A program made the translations under genes and the position numbers. Positions 8,929-16,418 of a DNA stretch of 64,000 bases are shown here, one piece after another. Within the stretch, counting starts at the first letter, position 1. The number at the start of each line of letters is the position of its first letter. Under the pieces are notes generated by a model. The model was given only the letters and a program-made list of their open reading frames with translations. It ran no database searches and was not told the DNA's origin. Source of the stretch: DASZIT01 sp963709665 (GTDB taxonomy: Bacteria > Actinomycetota > Acidimicrobiia > Acidimicrobiales > RAAP-2); the NCBI GenBank assembly GCA_963709665.1, contig CAVPWU010000002.1, positions 1,178,001-1,242,000 of the forward strand. The letters run 5' to 3'.

Positions 8929-11031
8929 TTACGACTGCAGATTGGTCACCGAGGTGACCGGGGGCTGGCCGTTGCCCACGCCGCTGTTGGTGCCGGAGGC
9001 GCAGGAGGTGTTCGGGGCCGAGATCCCGTCCGCCGGGGTGGCGGTGGCCGGGGCCGAGCTCAGATCGTCCAGCCGGGTGAAGCCGAAGGACGTGATATCG
9101 GAGTTCACTTCAGCGTCGAAGTTCAGGCCCGTCGAGTTGTCCTTGCCCTTGGTGATGGCCGACTGCGAGTCGCACAGCCAGTTCAGGAAGCCACCCACCG
9201 AAGCCCGCACGTTCTGCGAGTTGTAGATGTTGAACAGGGTCCGGGCCGTCGGGTAGTTGTTCTGGAGGATGTTCGGCGTCGTGGTCGACGACCCGTTCTC
9301 CGTCACCTTGGTGGCGCTGTACTGGTAGGGGCTCCCGTTGTAGTTGAAGCTCACCGAGGCCGAGTACGGCACCGAGTTGTACACGCCGTTGGACTCGAAG
9401 TACAGCGTCGTCGCCACTTCGACGGCCTGGCTGGCCACGTCGCCCGGGAAGTCGTTGGCGGCGAAGTCGCTGACCTGGGAGGCGTTGTTCTCCAGGGCGA
9501 TGTGCTGGCTGTTCGGCGTCGGGGCCGTGGCCGGGTTGGGATCGACGCCGGCGTTGGCGTTGGCGCTGGAGCTGCAGTTCCCACCGGTCACGCCGCTCTG
9601 GGCGTAGCCGGAGAAGGTGGCGACCGTACCCGAGCTGGGGTTGACACCCATGATCCGGATCGGCAGGCCGATCGGAACGCCGCTCCCCACCGTCAGCTTG
9701 TTGGCGGCGCCGATGGCGAAGGTCAGGGTGAGGTCGGTCCCGGCCGTGACGCTGTTCGACAGGGTCAGCGTGCTGGTGCCGGCACCGCTGGACACGATGG
9801 TGCTGGCCGGGACGCCGGTTCCGGTGACCGTGTCACCGGCGACCACCGCCGGGAACGTGGTCTGCGGGGCGGTCCCGGGCAGGGTCACCGTGCTGGTGCC
9901 GTTGGCCGTGACGTCCGTCACCTGCAGGTTCGGCCCCAGGTTGGTCAGCTGACCCCAGTCGGTGATCTGGCTGGTGGCGCTGGTGCCCGGCGTGGTGGCG
10001 CACCACAGGCGGTAGGCGGTGCTGGTCGGGTTGGTCGACGAGGCGCCGTTGTCGTTGTTGTTGACGTTGGCGAAGGCGGTCCCGCTGTAGGGGCCGTTCA
10101 CATTGTCACCCGGGAGCCAGCCCTTGGCCACCGGACCGATGTTGCCACCGTTGACCGAAGCGTAGGGGCTGGTGCCGGCGACGGTGCCGAAGACCGACGG
10201 GTTGACCGCCTGGAAGTCGACGGCCGGCACGGCGTCCTTGGCGTAGCCGGTGCCCACCAGCACCCCCGAGTAGCCGGTGGCGCAGGAGCCGGCCGGCTTG
10301 GACGACCGGGAGAAGTCGACGGGGAGCGGCGAGTTCACCGACCCGCAGAGCTGGTTCTGACCGGCGCCGGAGCCCACGTCGTCGACACCCTCGGTGACCT
10401 CGGTGCGGTCGAAGTTGTCGGCCGTGTCGGTGGTGTCGACGTTGGCGGACACGCCGGTCTGGATGCCGACCTGGGTCTCGGCCGGGGTGCCGGTGCTCGA
10501 GGCCAGGGCATTGGAGCTCAGCGTCAGGGTGGCGGTACCGCCACCGCCCACCACCGTGGTGCCGGAGTTGAGGTAGGCGGCCGGGGCCTGGATGGCGGTG
10601 CCGTTGGTGATGGCCGGGAAGCTGCCACCGCCCGCCAGGGTGACGGTGTCCTGGCCCGAGGAGAACACGACGTCCTCCTGGAGCCAGGTGCCCTGGCAGG
10701 TCGACTGCTGGTTGGCCACCGCCGTGAAGGGAGCCGCCCAGTTGAAGACCGTCTGGCCGGCCGCCGAGTTCAGGACGCAGCCGTAGAGGCCGGCACCGGT
10801 GTAGAGGTCGCCCAGCTTCTGCATCATGAAGAAGGTGGTGTCGGAGCCGCTGTCACGGATGCCCTCGACGTTGCCGTTGTAGAAGGACGGGTAGACCGGG
10901 GTGGCCCCCCCGGCGGGGTCAGCTGGCGCGGCCGCGGAGGCGACGCCGCTCATGCTCATGGTCGCCATCAGCGCAGCTGCGCCGATGGTGGTGGCAGCCG
11001 CTAGGCGGCGCCGGAAACTGGGCGTTCTCAT
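8929..11031 (-). CDS. Large PstS-like substrate-binding protein with inserted beta repeats
   Basis: An intact 700-residue exported protein. Residues 1-34 form a signal peptide ending ASAAA. The segment DSGSDTTFFMMQKLGDLY matches the opening motif of the PstS-like phosphate-binding superfamily, and the C-terminal third (LQNNYPTARTLFNIYNSQN, a binding-protein hinge-like block) supports this. It is nearly twice the usual length. Two Thr/Gly-rich beta inserts (near residues 130-200 and 360-430, containing phrases such as VVAGDTVTGTGVPAST) interrupt the fold. There is no lipobox and no LAFTG tail, so it may be freely secreted or held by partners. It follows the 11149-11808 gene and precedes the giant protein. 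The role is likely phosphate or phosphoester capture, by inference. Confidence 0.7.
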   Translation of the reverse strand: MRTPSFRRRLAAATTIGAAALMATMSMSGVASAAAPADPAGGATPVYPSFYNGNVEGIRDSGSDTTFFMMQKLGDLYTGAGLYGCVLNSAAGQTVFNWAAPFTAVANQQSTCQGTWLQEDVVFSSGQDTVTLAGGGSFPAITNGTAIQAPAAYLNSGTTVVGGGGTATLTLSSNALASSTGTPAETQVGIQTGVSANVDTTDTADNFDRTEVTEGVDDVGSGAGQNQLCGSVNSPLPVDFSRSSKPAGSCATGYSGVLVGTGYAKDAVPAVDFQAVNPSVFGTVAGTSPYASVNGGNIGPVAKGWLPGDNVNGPYSGTAFANVNNNDNGASSTNPTSTAYRLWCATTPGTSATSQITDWGQLTNLGPNLQVTDVTANGTSTVTLPGTAPQTTFPAVVAGDTVTGTGVPASTIVSSGAGTSTLTLSNSVTAGTDLTLTFAIGAANKLTVGSGVPIGLPIRIMGVNPSSGTVATFSGYAQSGVTGGNCSSSANANAGVDPNPATAPTPNSQHIALENNASQVSDFAANDFPGDVASQAVEVATTLYFESNGVYNSVPYSASVSFNYNGSPYQYSATKVTENGSSTTTPNILQNNYPTARTLFNIYNSQNVRASVGGFLNWLCDSQSAITKGKDNSTGLNFDAEVNSDITSFGFTRLDDLSSAPATATPADGISAPNTSCASGTNSGVGNGQPPVTSVTNLQS

Positions 11032-11097
11032 GGTTCTGAAGTTCTCCTTGGTTGGAAGATGTGTCGTAGGTTGCGATCGAGACGGGACAGGCCGTCA

Positions 11098-11134
11098 CCC
11101 CGGCCCCCTCCGTCGTCGACGGAGGGGGCCGGGG
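11098..11134 (-). terminator. 17-bp perfect hairpin between the first two operon genes
   Basis: Positions 11098-11114 pair perfectly with 11118-11134 around a 3-base loop, immediately after the stop of the leftward gene at 11149. There is no U-run. It probably attenuates, giving more of the first gene than of the rest of the operon. Confidence 0.65.
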
Positions 11135-11148
11135 TGCTCATGCCTTGG

Positions 11149-11808
11149 TCAGGCGGCGTTGGGCGGCCGGCGACGACGACGGTTGTAGAGCACGGACCCG
11201 CCCACGATGCCGGTGGCGAGGAGCGGCAACCCCAGGGCCAGCGGAACCTCGGGGGTGCCGTCACCGGGATTGGCGCCGGAATCGTTGAGGGTGGGGTTGA
11301 CCACGAAGGCCTGGGTGAAGATGTGGGGCTGGGTGAAGTCCCCGTAGTTGGTGCCGATGTAGAGCACGCACTGGTTGGCCAGGTTGCAGACCGGGGTCCC
11401 GGACGGGCTCTCCCCGAACGAGTGGACGCTGGGCAGCGAGTACACCTGGTAGTTGCTGTAGGTGAACGATCCGTCGGAGTTGGGGGTGATGGAGTCACCC
11501 GACACCGAGTTGGGGTCACAGGCCGACGGCACCGAGGGGTCCACGCCGCCGGGGGCCGCGCACTCGACGATCACGATGTTCTGGCCGGCCACCGGGGCCA
11601 GGACCGAGTTGGCCGGAACGTTGACGGAGACGAACTGGCCGCTCGAGAACGGCGTCCCCGCCGTGGCGGTCTCTGCGGGGGTCACCGTTGCGAGCTGCAG
11701 CGGGTTGGCCGCCCCGGCGACACCCGCCATGGACAGCAGGGCGACGGGCATGGCTACCGCCACCGTCAGTGCTGCAGCGATACTTGCTGCCCTTCGTCGA
11801 AATGACAT
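11149..11808 (-). CDS. Membrane-anchored exported protein, first gene of the pst operon
   Basis: An intact 219-residue protein. Signal peptide (MSFRRRAASIAAAL, cleavage near GVAGAA), then one copy of the operon's shared domain with NIVIVECAAPGGV, ACDPNSVSGDSITPNSDGSF, YQVYSLPSVHSFGES, PVCNLANQCVLYIGTNYGD and QPHIFTQAFVV. A short acidic linker and one C-terminal helix follow (PLALGLPLLATGIVGGSVL) with an Arg-rich end (NRRRRRPPNAA), so it is a tail-anchored extracellular domain. Its domain is nearly identical in layout to that of the giant protein. A clear ribosome site AAGGAG lies seven bases before the ATG. It is the promoter-proximal gene, followed by a strong hairpin, so it is likely the most abundant product. 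Confidence 0.7.
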   Translation of the reverse strand: MSFRRRAASIAAALTVAVAMPVALLSMAGVAGAANPLQLATVTPAETATAGTPFSSGQFVSVNVPANSVLAPVAGQNIVIVECAAPGGVDPSVPSACDPNSVSGDSITPNSDGSFTYSNYQVYSLPSVHSFGESPSGTPVCNLANQCVLYIGTNYGDFTQPHIFTQAFVVNPTLNDSGANPGDGTPEVPLALGLPLLATGIVGGSVLYNRRRRRPPNAA

Positions 11809-12123
11809 ATGCGGACTCCTTCAGGGGTCGTTGTGGGGTCGATTGCTCGTGTTACGGCAGCCAATCGGCTCCCGTCACAGTGGTTCTCCCATGCCGCAGA
11901 AGTGAAGTCAATGGAACTCGGACAGTGACACACAGAGATAACTCGGGGATTACCGCGACGTGACGCGGCCGCCACCCGGACGTCACTCAGGCACCGATTC
12001 ACCCTGCTGGCGACCGGCGTCCGCCGTAGATCCCTTCGTCGGTCATCCTGGCCGGATTGCACCGGAGGCGCAACGGCCCCGTGTCGACGATCCGGTCCCG
12101 GGAGTCGCCCGAGGACACGAACG

Positions 12124-12178
12124 CGTCACAGAACGTTCACCTGTTGGTGTCTATAGGTTCACCAAGAGTTGTCAGTGA
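12124..12178 (+). promoter_or_regulatory. PhoP-box-like array 1 (11-bp direct repeats)
   Basis: Read on the plus strand in 11-base steps from 12124: CGTCACAGAAC, GTTCACCTGTT, GGTGTCTATAG, GTTCACCAAGA, GTTGTCAGTGA. Two units carry a full GTTCACC core exactly 22 bases apart. The layout matches the PHO boxes of actinobacterial PhoP (GTTCACC-type repeats every 11 bp). The adjoining operon encodes PstS, PstC and PstA homologues. Confidence 0.55.
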
Positions 12179-12261
12179 AGTGCTCTATGGGAGGTCGAGC
12201 CACGCCGACGATACGAGTGCCTGCGGATGGCCGGTCCCGCCGCGCTATCCGTTCGCGAAGC

Positions 12262-12316
12262 ATTCACTGGTTGGTCACCGAACGATCACCCAGAGATCAC
12301 GTCACGTTCACCGACC
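12262..12316 (+). promoter_or_regulatory. PhoP-box-like array 2 (five 11-bp direct repeats)
   Basis: Five unbroken 11-base units: ATTCACTGGTT, GGTCACCGAAC, GATCACCCAGA, GATCACGTCAC, GTTCACCGACC. All share TCAC at the same place. It ends three bases before the stop codon of the DUF2630 gene. It is the more regular of the two arrays. Both run on the plus strand while the operon runs on the minus strand, which leaves orientation and target to be shown. Confidence 0.6.
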
Positions 12317-12319
12317 TGC

Positions 12320-12564
12320 CTACTGCAGGTAGCCCTCCACCGTGGAGCCGGGTCGCTCGGTGGCCAGGTCGGGGTCGCCACCCACCTCGCCGCTGTGGCC
12401 CGCCGCTGGCGGAGCAGGTCCCATGCCTGGTCGAGCTGGACCTCGAGGTGGTCGAGCCGGGCCTTGTCCTCGGCGCTGAGTCCGTCACCGGCATGGGCCT
12501 GGGACAGACGCCGCTCCTCGGCGACCAGCCCGTCGATCCGCTCCACCAGTTCGTGGTCGTCCAT
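12320..12564 (-). CDS. DUF2630 family protein (frameshifted)
   Basis: A small soluble helical protein of unknown function widespread in actinobacteria. The start MDDHELVERIDGLVAEE and the core LDQAWDLLRQRRA are family hallmarks. The expected C-terminus, GDPDLATERPG followed by STVEGYLQ and a TAG at 12322-12320, is present but one frame away from the N-terminal part. A single-base shift near 12385 therefore splits a gene of about 81 codons. Without correction the frame would run on to 12286. It lies 42 bases after the phosphatase gene on the same strand. Confidence 0.75.
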
Positions 12565-12606
12565 GGCTCGCTCCTCCGTTGGGTCCCGGGCCGCCCGGCC
12601 CGGTGG

Positions 12607-13095
12607 CTACTCCGGCACCACCACCGGCGGCGGTCGGTACTCGGTGATCCCGAGCGTACCGTCCACCTCGCCCAGCACCCACAGGCCCCCCTTCTGCAGA
12701 CTGGGACGCACCCCGGGCCCGGAACGGGCGCCGAAGGCGGCGAAGATCTCCAGGGCCACATCGCCGTGGATGCACAGCACCACGGTCGGCCCGTCGGGGC
12801 CGGCGAACCCCGGCAGCTGCCGGACCAGCTCCACCGCCTGGTCCCCGCTCCCCTCCGCCAGCTCCGTGCGGGACTCCACGGTCAGGCCCGCCCGCCGGGC
12901 GGCGGGATCCGCCGTCTCCCGGCACCGGAGGTAGGGGCTGGAGAGCACCCGGGTGAGGTCGAACCGGCGGTTGAGGTCGGCGCCCACCAACTCGGCCTGC
13001 TCCCGTCCCCGGGCGGACAGGGGGCGGTCCTGATCGTCCAGGCGCCAGGACGACCGGCTCCCGGCGTGGGCGTGACGGAGAACGACGAGCGGCAT
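12607..13095 (-). CDS. Histidine phosphatase family protein (SixA-like)
   Basis: A 162-residue phosphohistidine-phosphatase-type enzyme of the phosphoglycerate-mutase-like superfamily. The catalytic motif RHAHAG (residues 7-12, nucleophile His8) opens the protein. LSARGREQAELVGADL, VLSSPYLRCRETAD and CIHGDVALEI (second catalytic His) follow in family order. SixA-type proteins remove phosphate from phosphohistidine in signalling or NTP-dependent carriers. The actual substrate here is unknown. I chose ATG 13095 because RHAHAG must lie near the N-terminus. A GGAGCG site precedes it. It is followed by the DUF2630 gene in the same direction. Confidence 0.75.
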   Translation of the reverse strand: MPLVVLRHAHAGSRSSWRLDDQDRPLSARGREQAELVGADLNRRFDLTRVLSSPYLRCRETADPAARRAGLTVESRTELAEGSGDQAVELVRQLPGFAGPDGPTVVLCIHGDVALEIFAAFGARSGPGVRPSLQKGGLWVLGEVDGTLGITEYRPPPVVVPE

Positions 13096-13150
13096 CGCTC
13101 CGATGCTCGCACGCTCCGTGCACCGAAACGGGGACCGACGGTGGTGGCCG

Positions 13151-13660
13151 CTACCGGGCGTCGGCGCCCGGTACCGCCAACGGCGCCGGGTCGGGAAGTC
13201 CGAACACCTCGAGGTCGGGGGCATGGCGGGCCAGCGAGTGGTAGTCCCGACCGGCGAACCACCACCGGGACCCCACCAGCGCGTACCGGTCGTGGTACAG
13301 CCCGAAGGCGGTGGTCCACCGGCCGGTGCGGCTGTCCTGGCGGTGCTCGCACATGTTCAGGCGGGCCACCGCCGAGCCCGCCCCCGGGCCGTCGGGGAAG
13401 GCGATGTGGGCGTTGAGCACCACGAACTCGAAGAAGGAGAACTGGGCGATGGAGGAGCCGATGAACTCGCCGAGGTCGGCACCGCCGACGAACCGCAGCG
13501 GGTCGGAGGTCCGGGTGTCCACCGTCACCGGGGCGTCCTCCAGGAACAGGTCGGACAGCTCCGGCCACGCCCGTCGGTTGACCACGTCGGCGTAGGCGTA
13601 CTGGAGCCGCCGCACCCCGGTGTCGTGCACGGTGGTCAGGAGCAGGTCGTCGTCGATCAC
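13151..13660 (-). CDS. SnoaL/NTF2-like domain protein
   Basis: A 169-residue soluble protein. The pattern of an N-terminal helix with a conserved Tyr/Asp pair (LQYAYADVVNRRAWPELSDLF), LFLEDAPVTVDT, then a sheet with TTAFGLYHDRYALVGSRWWFAGRDYHSL is typical of the SnoaL_4 type NTF2-like fold found in small dehydratases, isomerases and non-enzymatic domains. No specific substrate can be assigned. It ends 55 bases upstream of the phosphatase start, on the same strand, and is divergent from the aldo/keto reductase gene. The 113 bases between them should contain both promoters, but none is clear by eye. Confidence 0.6.
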   Translation of the reverse strand: MIDDDLLLTTVHDTGVRRLQYAYADVVNRRAWPELSDLFLEDAPVTVDTRTSDPLRFVGGADLGEFIGSSIAQFSFFEFVVLNAHIAFPDGPGAGSAVARLNMCEHRQDSRTGRWTTAFGLYHDRYALVGSRWWFAGRDYHSLARHAPDLEVFGLPDPAPLAVPGADAR

Positions 13661-13773
13661 CGGCCCGACGCTACCGGCGGGCGGTGGGCCCGGGTCGAAC
13701 GGTCGCCGGACGATCCTGGCTAGGTTCGCCCCCAGGGGCGGCGGAGAGGCCGCCCGACGCCACGGAGGTGCCC

Positions 13774-14754
13774 ATGCGGTATGTGAATCTCGGAGCCACC
13801 GGCCTGCGGGTCTCCCGCATCTGCCTGGGCATGATGAGCTTCGGCAATGACAGCGACCGGGCCTGGGTGCTGGACGAGGCCGCCACCGAGCCCATCGTCC
13901 GGGCGGCGGTGGAGGGTGGCGTGACCTTCTTCGACACCGCCGACACCTACTCCCAGGGTGCCAGCGAGGTGGCCACCGGCCGCCTCCTCCCCCGGTTCCT
14001 GACCCGGGACGAGATGGTGGTGGCCACCAAGGTGTTCATGCCCATGACCCCGGGGGAGAACGGTGGCGGCCTGTCCCGCAAGCACATCCTCGCCGGCATC
14101 GACGCCTCGCTCCGCCGGCTGGACATGGAGTACGTCGACCTCTACCAGATCCACCGTTGGGACCCCCGCACCCCCATCGAGGAGACCATGGAGGCCCTCC
14201 ACGACGTGGTGCGGTCGGGCAAGGCCCGCTACCTGGGTGCCTCCTCCATGTACGCCTGGCAGTTCGCCAAGGCCCAGCGGGTGGCTGAGCGCCACGGCTG
14301 GACGCCGTTCGTCTCGATGCAGCCCCACCTCAACCTCATCTACCGCGAGGAGGAGCGGGAGATGATCCCGTTCTGCATCGACCAGGGCGTCGGCGTCATC
14401 CCCTGGAGCCCGCTGGCCCGGGGGGTGCTGGCCGGCAACCGCTCGCGGTCCGGCGAGCGGAGGACCACCCGGTCGGACAGCGATCCCTTCACCGACAACC
14501 TCTACGGCCAGCCCACCGACTTCGACGTGGTCGAGCGGGTCGCCGAGGTGGCCGCCGCCCGGGACGTGCCGCCGGCCCAGGTGGCCCTGGCCTGGGTGCT
14601 CCAGCATCCGGGGGTCACCGCCCCCATCGTCGGCGCCACCAAGCTGGCCCACCTCACCGACGCCCTGGCCGCCGAGGAGCTGGTGCTCACCGACGAGGAG
14701 ATCGCCCGCCTCGAGGAGCCCTACGTGCCACACCCGGTGCTCGGCCACTCGTGA
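13774..14754 (+). CDS. Aldo/keto reductase
   Basis: A 326-residue NAD(P)H-dependent oxidoreductase of the AKR superfamily, TIM-barrel fold. The catalytic tetrad is visible: Asp55 and Tyr59 in FFDTADTYSQG, Lys86 in VATKVF and His127 in LYQIHRWD. The YajO/AKR11-like features GATGLRVSRICLGMMSFG at the start and AQVALAWVLQHPGVTAPIVGA near the C-terminus (NADP phosphate-binding loop) are present. The substrate is unknown, probably a small aldehyde or ketone. The ATG at 13774 has a GGAGG site five bases upstream. The gene stands alone, divergent from the SnoaL-like gene and convergent with the VOC gene. Confidence 0.88.
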   Translation: MRYVNLGATGLRVSRICLGMMSFGNDSDRAWVLDEAATEPIVRAAVEGGVTFFDTADTYSQGASEVATGRLLPRFLTRDEMVVATKVFMPMTPGENGGGLSRKHILAGIDASLRRLDMEYVDLYQIHRWDPRTPIEETMEALHDVVRSGKARYLGASSMYAWQFAKAQRVAERHGWTPFVSMQPHLNLIYREEEREMIPFCIDQGVGVIPWSPLARGVLAGNRSRSGERRTTRSDSDPFTDNLYGQPTDFDVVERVAEVAAARDVPPAQVALAWVLQHPGVTAPIVGATKLAHLTDALAAEELVLTDEEIARLEEPYVPHPVLGHS

Positions 14755-14790
14755 GCCCCTCGGGGCCCCGGGGTCGGTCGGGGGCGGGGA

Positions 14791-15180
14791 TCAGGAGACA
14801 GGCTCGACCAGCTGCACGATGTTGCCCTCCGGGTCGACGGCGTCGCAGTGGATCCCGCCCCGGAACTCCCACTGGGAGGTGACGGGGTCGACCGCCCCAC
14901 CGGACTCGGCGATCCGGGGCCGGAGGTCGTCGATGCTTCCTACCCCGAAGGCGAGCTTGATGGGGACCTGGTCCCGACGCCTCGGCGGAACCGAGACGCC
15001 GGTCGACCGGGTGAACTCCTCCGGCGCCTGCACCAGGGACAGTGTCAACGGCTCGGACTCCAGCACGGTGTAGTCGGTCGCCTGGTCGACGACGTCCATC
15101 CCGAAGCAGGCCCGGTAGAACGACTCCATCCGGCCCAGGTCCCGGACGTAGAGGACGGCGGCGCTCTTCACCACCCCCAT
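14791..15180 (-). CDS. VOC/glyoxalase family protein
   Basis: A 129-residue vicinal-oxygen-chelate protein. The first beta-alpha-beta unit reads AAVLYVRDLGRMESFYRACFGM and the last, CDAVDPEGNIVQLVEPVS, matches the terminal metal-binding strand (Glu in VQLVE). GIHCDAVDPEG is the usual penultimate loop. Members act as glyoxalases, dioxygenases or antibiotic-binding proteins. With a single VOC unit it should dimerise. ATG 15180 is preferred because the fold begins right after it. Longer readings upstream are Arg/Pro-rich and not conserved-looking. It lies 16 bases downstream of the acetyltransferase stop, probably in one transcript. Confidence 0.75.
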   Translation of the reverse strand: MGVVKSAAVLYVRDLGRMESFYRACFGMDVVDQATDYTVLESEPLTLSLVQAPEEFTRSTGVSVPPRRRDQVPIKLAFGVGSIDDLRPRIAESGGAVDPVTSQWEFRGGIHCDAVDPEGNIVQLVEPVS

Positions 15181-15196
15181 CCTACGAGTGGTCGGG

Positions 15197-15635
15197 TCAG
15201 AGGGATCGGGCCATCGGCACCCGGTCGCAGTCGGCGGCGACCGTCCGGTCGGCGACGAAGCCGGCCGCCTCGAAGTAGGCCACCAGGCCCTCGGTGACCG
15301 CCACCTCGAGGCGGACGATGCCCTCGTCGGCGGCGATGGCCTCGGCATCCTCGAGCAGCGCCGCCCCCACCCCCCGGCCCGTCCACTCCGGCTCGACGTA
15401 GAGGGCGTCGAGTCGGCTCACCTGTCGCTCCACCGGGAGGACGGTGGCGAACCCCAGGATCGCCCCTCCGCCCGTCGCCACCCGGACCCGCTGGTCGCGG
15501 ACCGCCGCCACCGAGATCCGGATGGAGTCGGGGGCGTCGCCCTCCGGTTCCCCGCCCGAGGCGCGACGCTGCAGCTCCTCGAGGGCGTGCACCTCGTCAG
15601 GGCGCGGCGTAGTGCAGGGTCTCCACGGCGGTCAC
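15197..15635 (-). CDS. GNAT-family N-acetyltransferase (N-terminal frameshift)
   Basis: A small acetyl-CoA-dependent acyltransferase. The acetyl-CoA binding motif GRGVGAALLEDAEAIA, preceded by LDALYVEPEWTG, is clear, as is the final AVTEGLVAYFEAAGFVADR strand-helix. The in-frame part begins at HALEELQRRASG (start near 15592). A normal N-terminus (V-T-A-V-E-T-L-H-Y-A-A from GTG 15635) lies just upstream in another frame, and joining it at about 15605 gives the continuous phrase HYAAPDEVHALEELQ. I therefore extend the gene across a probable one-base shift. Substrate unknown. It is probably co-transcribed with the VOC gene. Confidence 0.7.
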
Positions 15636-15710
15636 AGGGTCCGATGGTAACGGTGGTTCCTGAGAGCCGGTTTGGAGACCCGCGCCCAGGACCTGAGCGC
15701 CGGCCTCGGC

Positions 15711-16406
15711 CTACCGTCGGTCGGCGTCGAGCACCCGCGAGGCGGGGCTGACCGCGAAGACCACCGCCGCCACCGCCACCAGGCCCGCCGCCACCGCCAA
15801 CGGGGCGTCCGCCCCCTGGTGGAGGAGGAGCGCCGCCCCCACCAGGGCGCCGACGAACATCGCCACCACCGCCGAGGTCCGCCGCCCGGCGTGGGGGTTG
15901 GTGCCCCCGGCCAGGGTCGAGTCGGAGGCCAGGCCGGTGAGGGTCATGGTCAGCACGGTGGTGGTGACGTCAGGGACCCCCATCCGGCGCACCGTCGAGT
16001 TCCGGAGCCCCATGGCGAACCCCAGCAGGCCGATCACGGCGTAGCGGACGGCTCCGCCTCCCACCGTGCCGTGCACCGCCGCCACCACGGCCGCCGCTCC
16101 CACACAGGCCGCCTCGGTCACCAGGGCGGCCAGGAACCAGTGCCGCCGCGACCCCACGTGGTGACCCAGGCGCCCGGCCACCACCGCCCCCACCAGAAAG
16201 GAGCCGATGGAGGTGGCGGTGGCCACCATCGAGAACCCGGGCGCCCCGGCCGCCGCGAAGCCCAGGACCACCACGTTGCCGGTCATGTTGGCGGCGAACA
16301 CGTGGCCCAGTCCCAGGTAGCTCACCGCGTCGACCAGTCCGCTCACCGCCGTCAGCACGGTGAGGACGCCCAGCAGCAGGTGCGAGTCGTCCGCCGGCCC
16401 GCTCAT
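15711..16406 (-). CDS. DUF1275 (YoaK family) membrane protein
   Basis: A 231-residue integral membrane protein with about six hydrophobic helices. The DUF1275 hallmark is present: DAVSYLGLGHVFAANMTGNVVVLG in the first third, and GFAMGLRNSTVRRMGVPDVTTTVLTMTLTG near the middle (shown here in part: RNSTVRRMGVPDVTTTVLT). The family is widespread and its function is not established. It lies 12 bases downstream of the ABC-F gene, so the two are probably one transcript. The start MSGPADDSHLLLG is just before the first helix. Confidence 0.75.
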   Translation of the reverse strand: MSGPADDSHLLLGVLTVLTAVSGLVDAVSYLGLGHVFAANMTGNVVVLGFAAAGAPGFSMVATATSIGSFLVGAVVAGRLGHHVGSRRHWFLAALVTEAACVGAAAVVAAVHGTVGGGAVRYAVIGLLGFAMGLRNSTVRRMGVPDVTTTVLTMTLTGLASDSTLAGGTNPHAGRRTSAVVAMFVGALVGAALLLHQGADAPLAVAAGLVAVAAVVFAVSPASRVLDADRR

Positions 16407-16418
16407 CGGCTCACCGCC

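Larger units (their letters stand above)
11809..12319. promoter_or_regulatory. Control region of the pst-type operon
   Basis: About 510 bases without a supported gene, between the operon's first ATG (minus strand) and the end of the DUF2630 gene. It holds two arrays of 11-bp direct repeats (12124-12178 and 12262-12316, listed separately). The stretch 11809-12120 shows only the AAGGAG ribosome site. A TATAGA element on the minus strand near 12150 lies inside the first array but lacks a good -35 partner, as expected for an activator-dependent promoter. Confidence 0.5.

Noticed and set aside
7768..11004. A 1,078-codon open frame on the plus strand
   Set aside because: It is antisense to the giant surface protein and binding-protein genes, and its translation is low-complexity Gly/Arg/Val-rich.
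12607..13224. A 43-residue N-terminal extension of the histidine phosphatase
   Set aside because: The catalytic RHAHAG motif normally lies within the first ten residues and the extension is Arg/Pro-rich. ATG 13095 is preferred.
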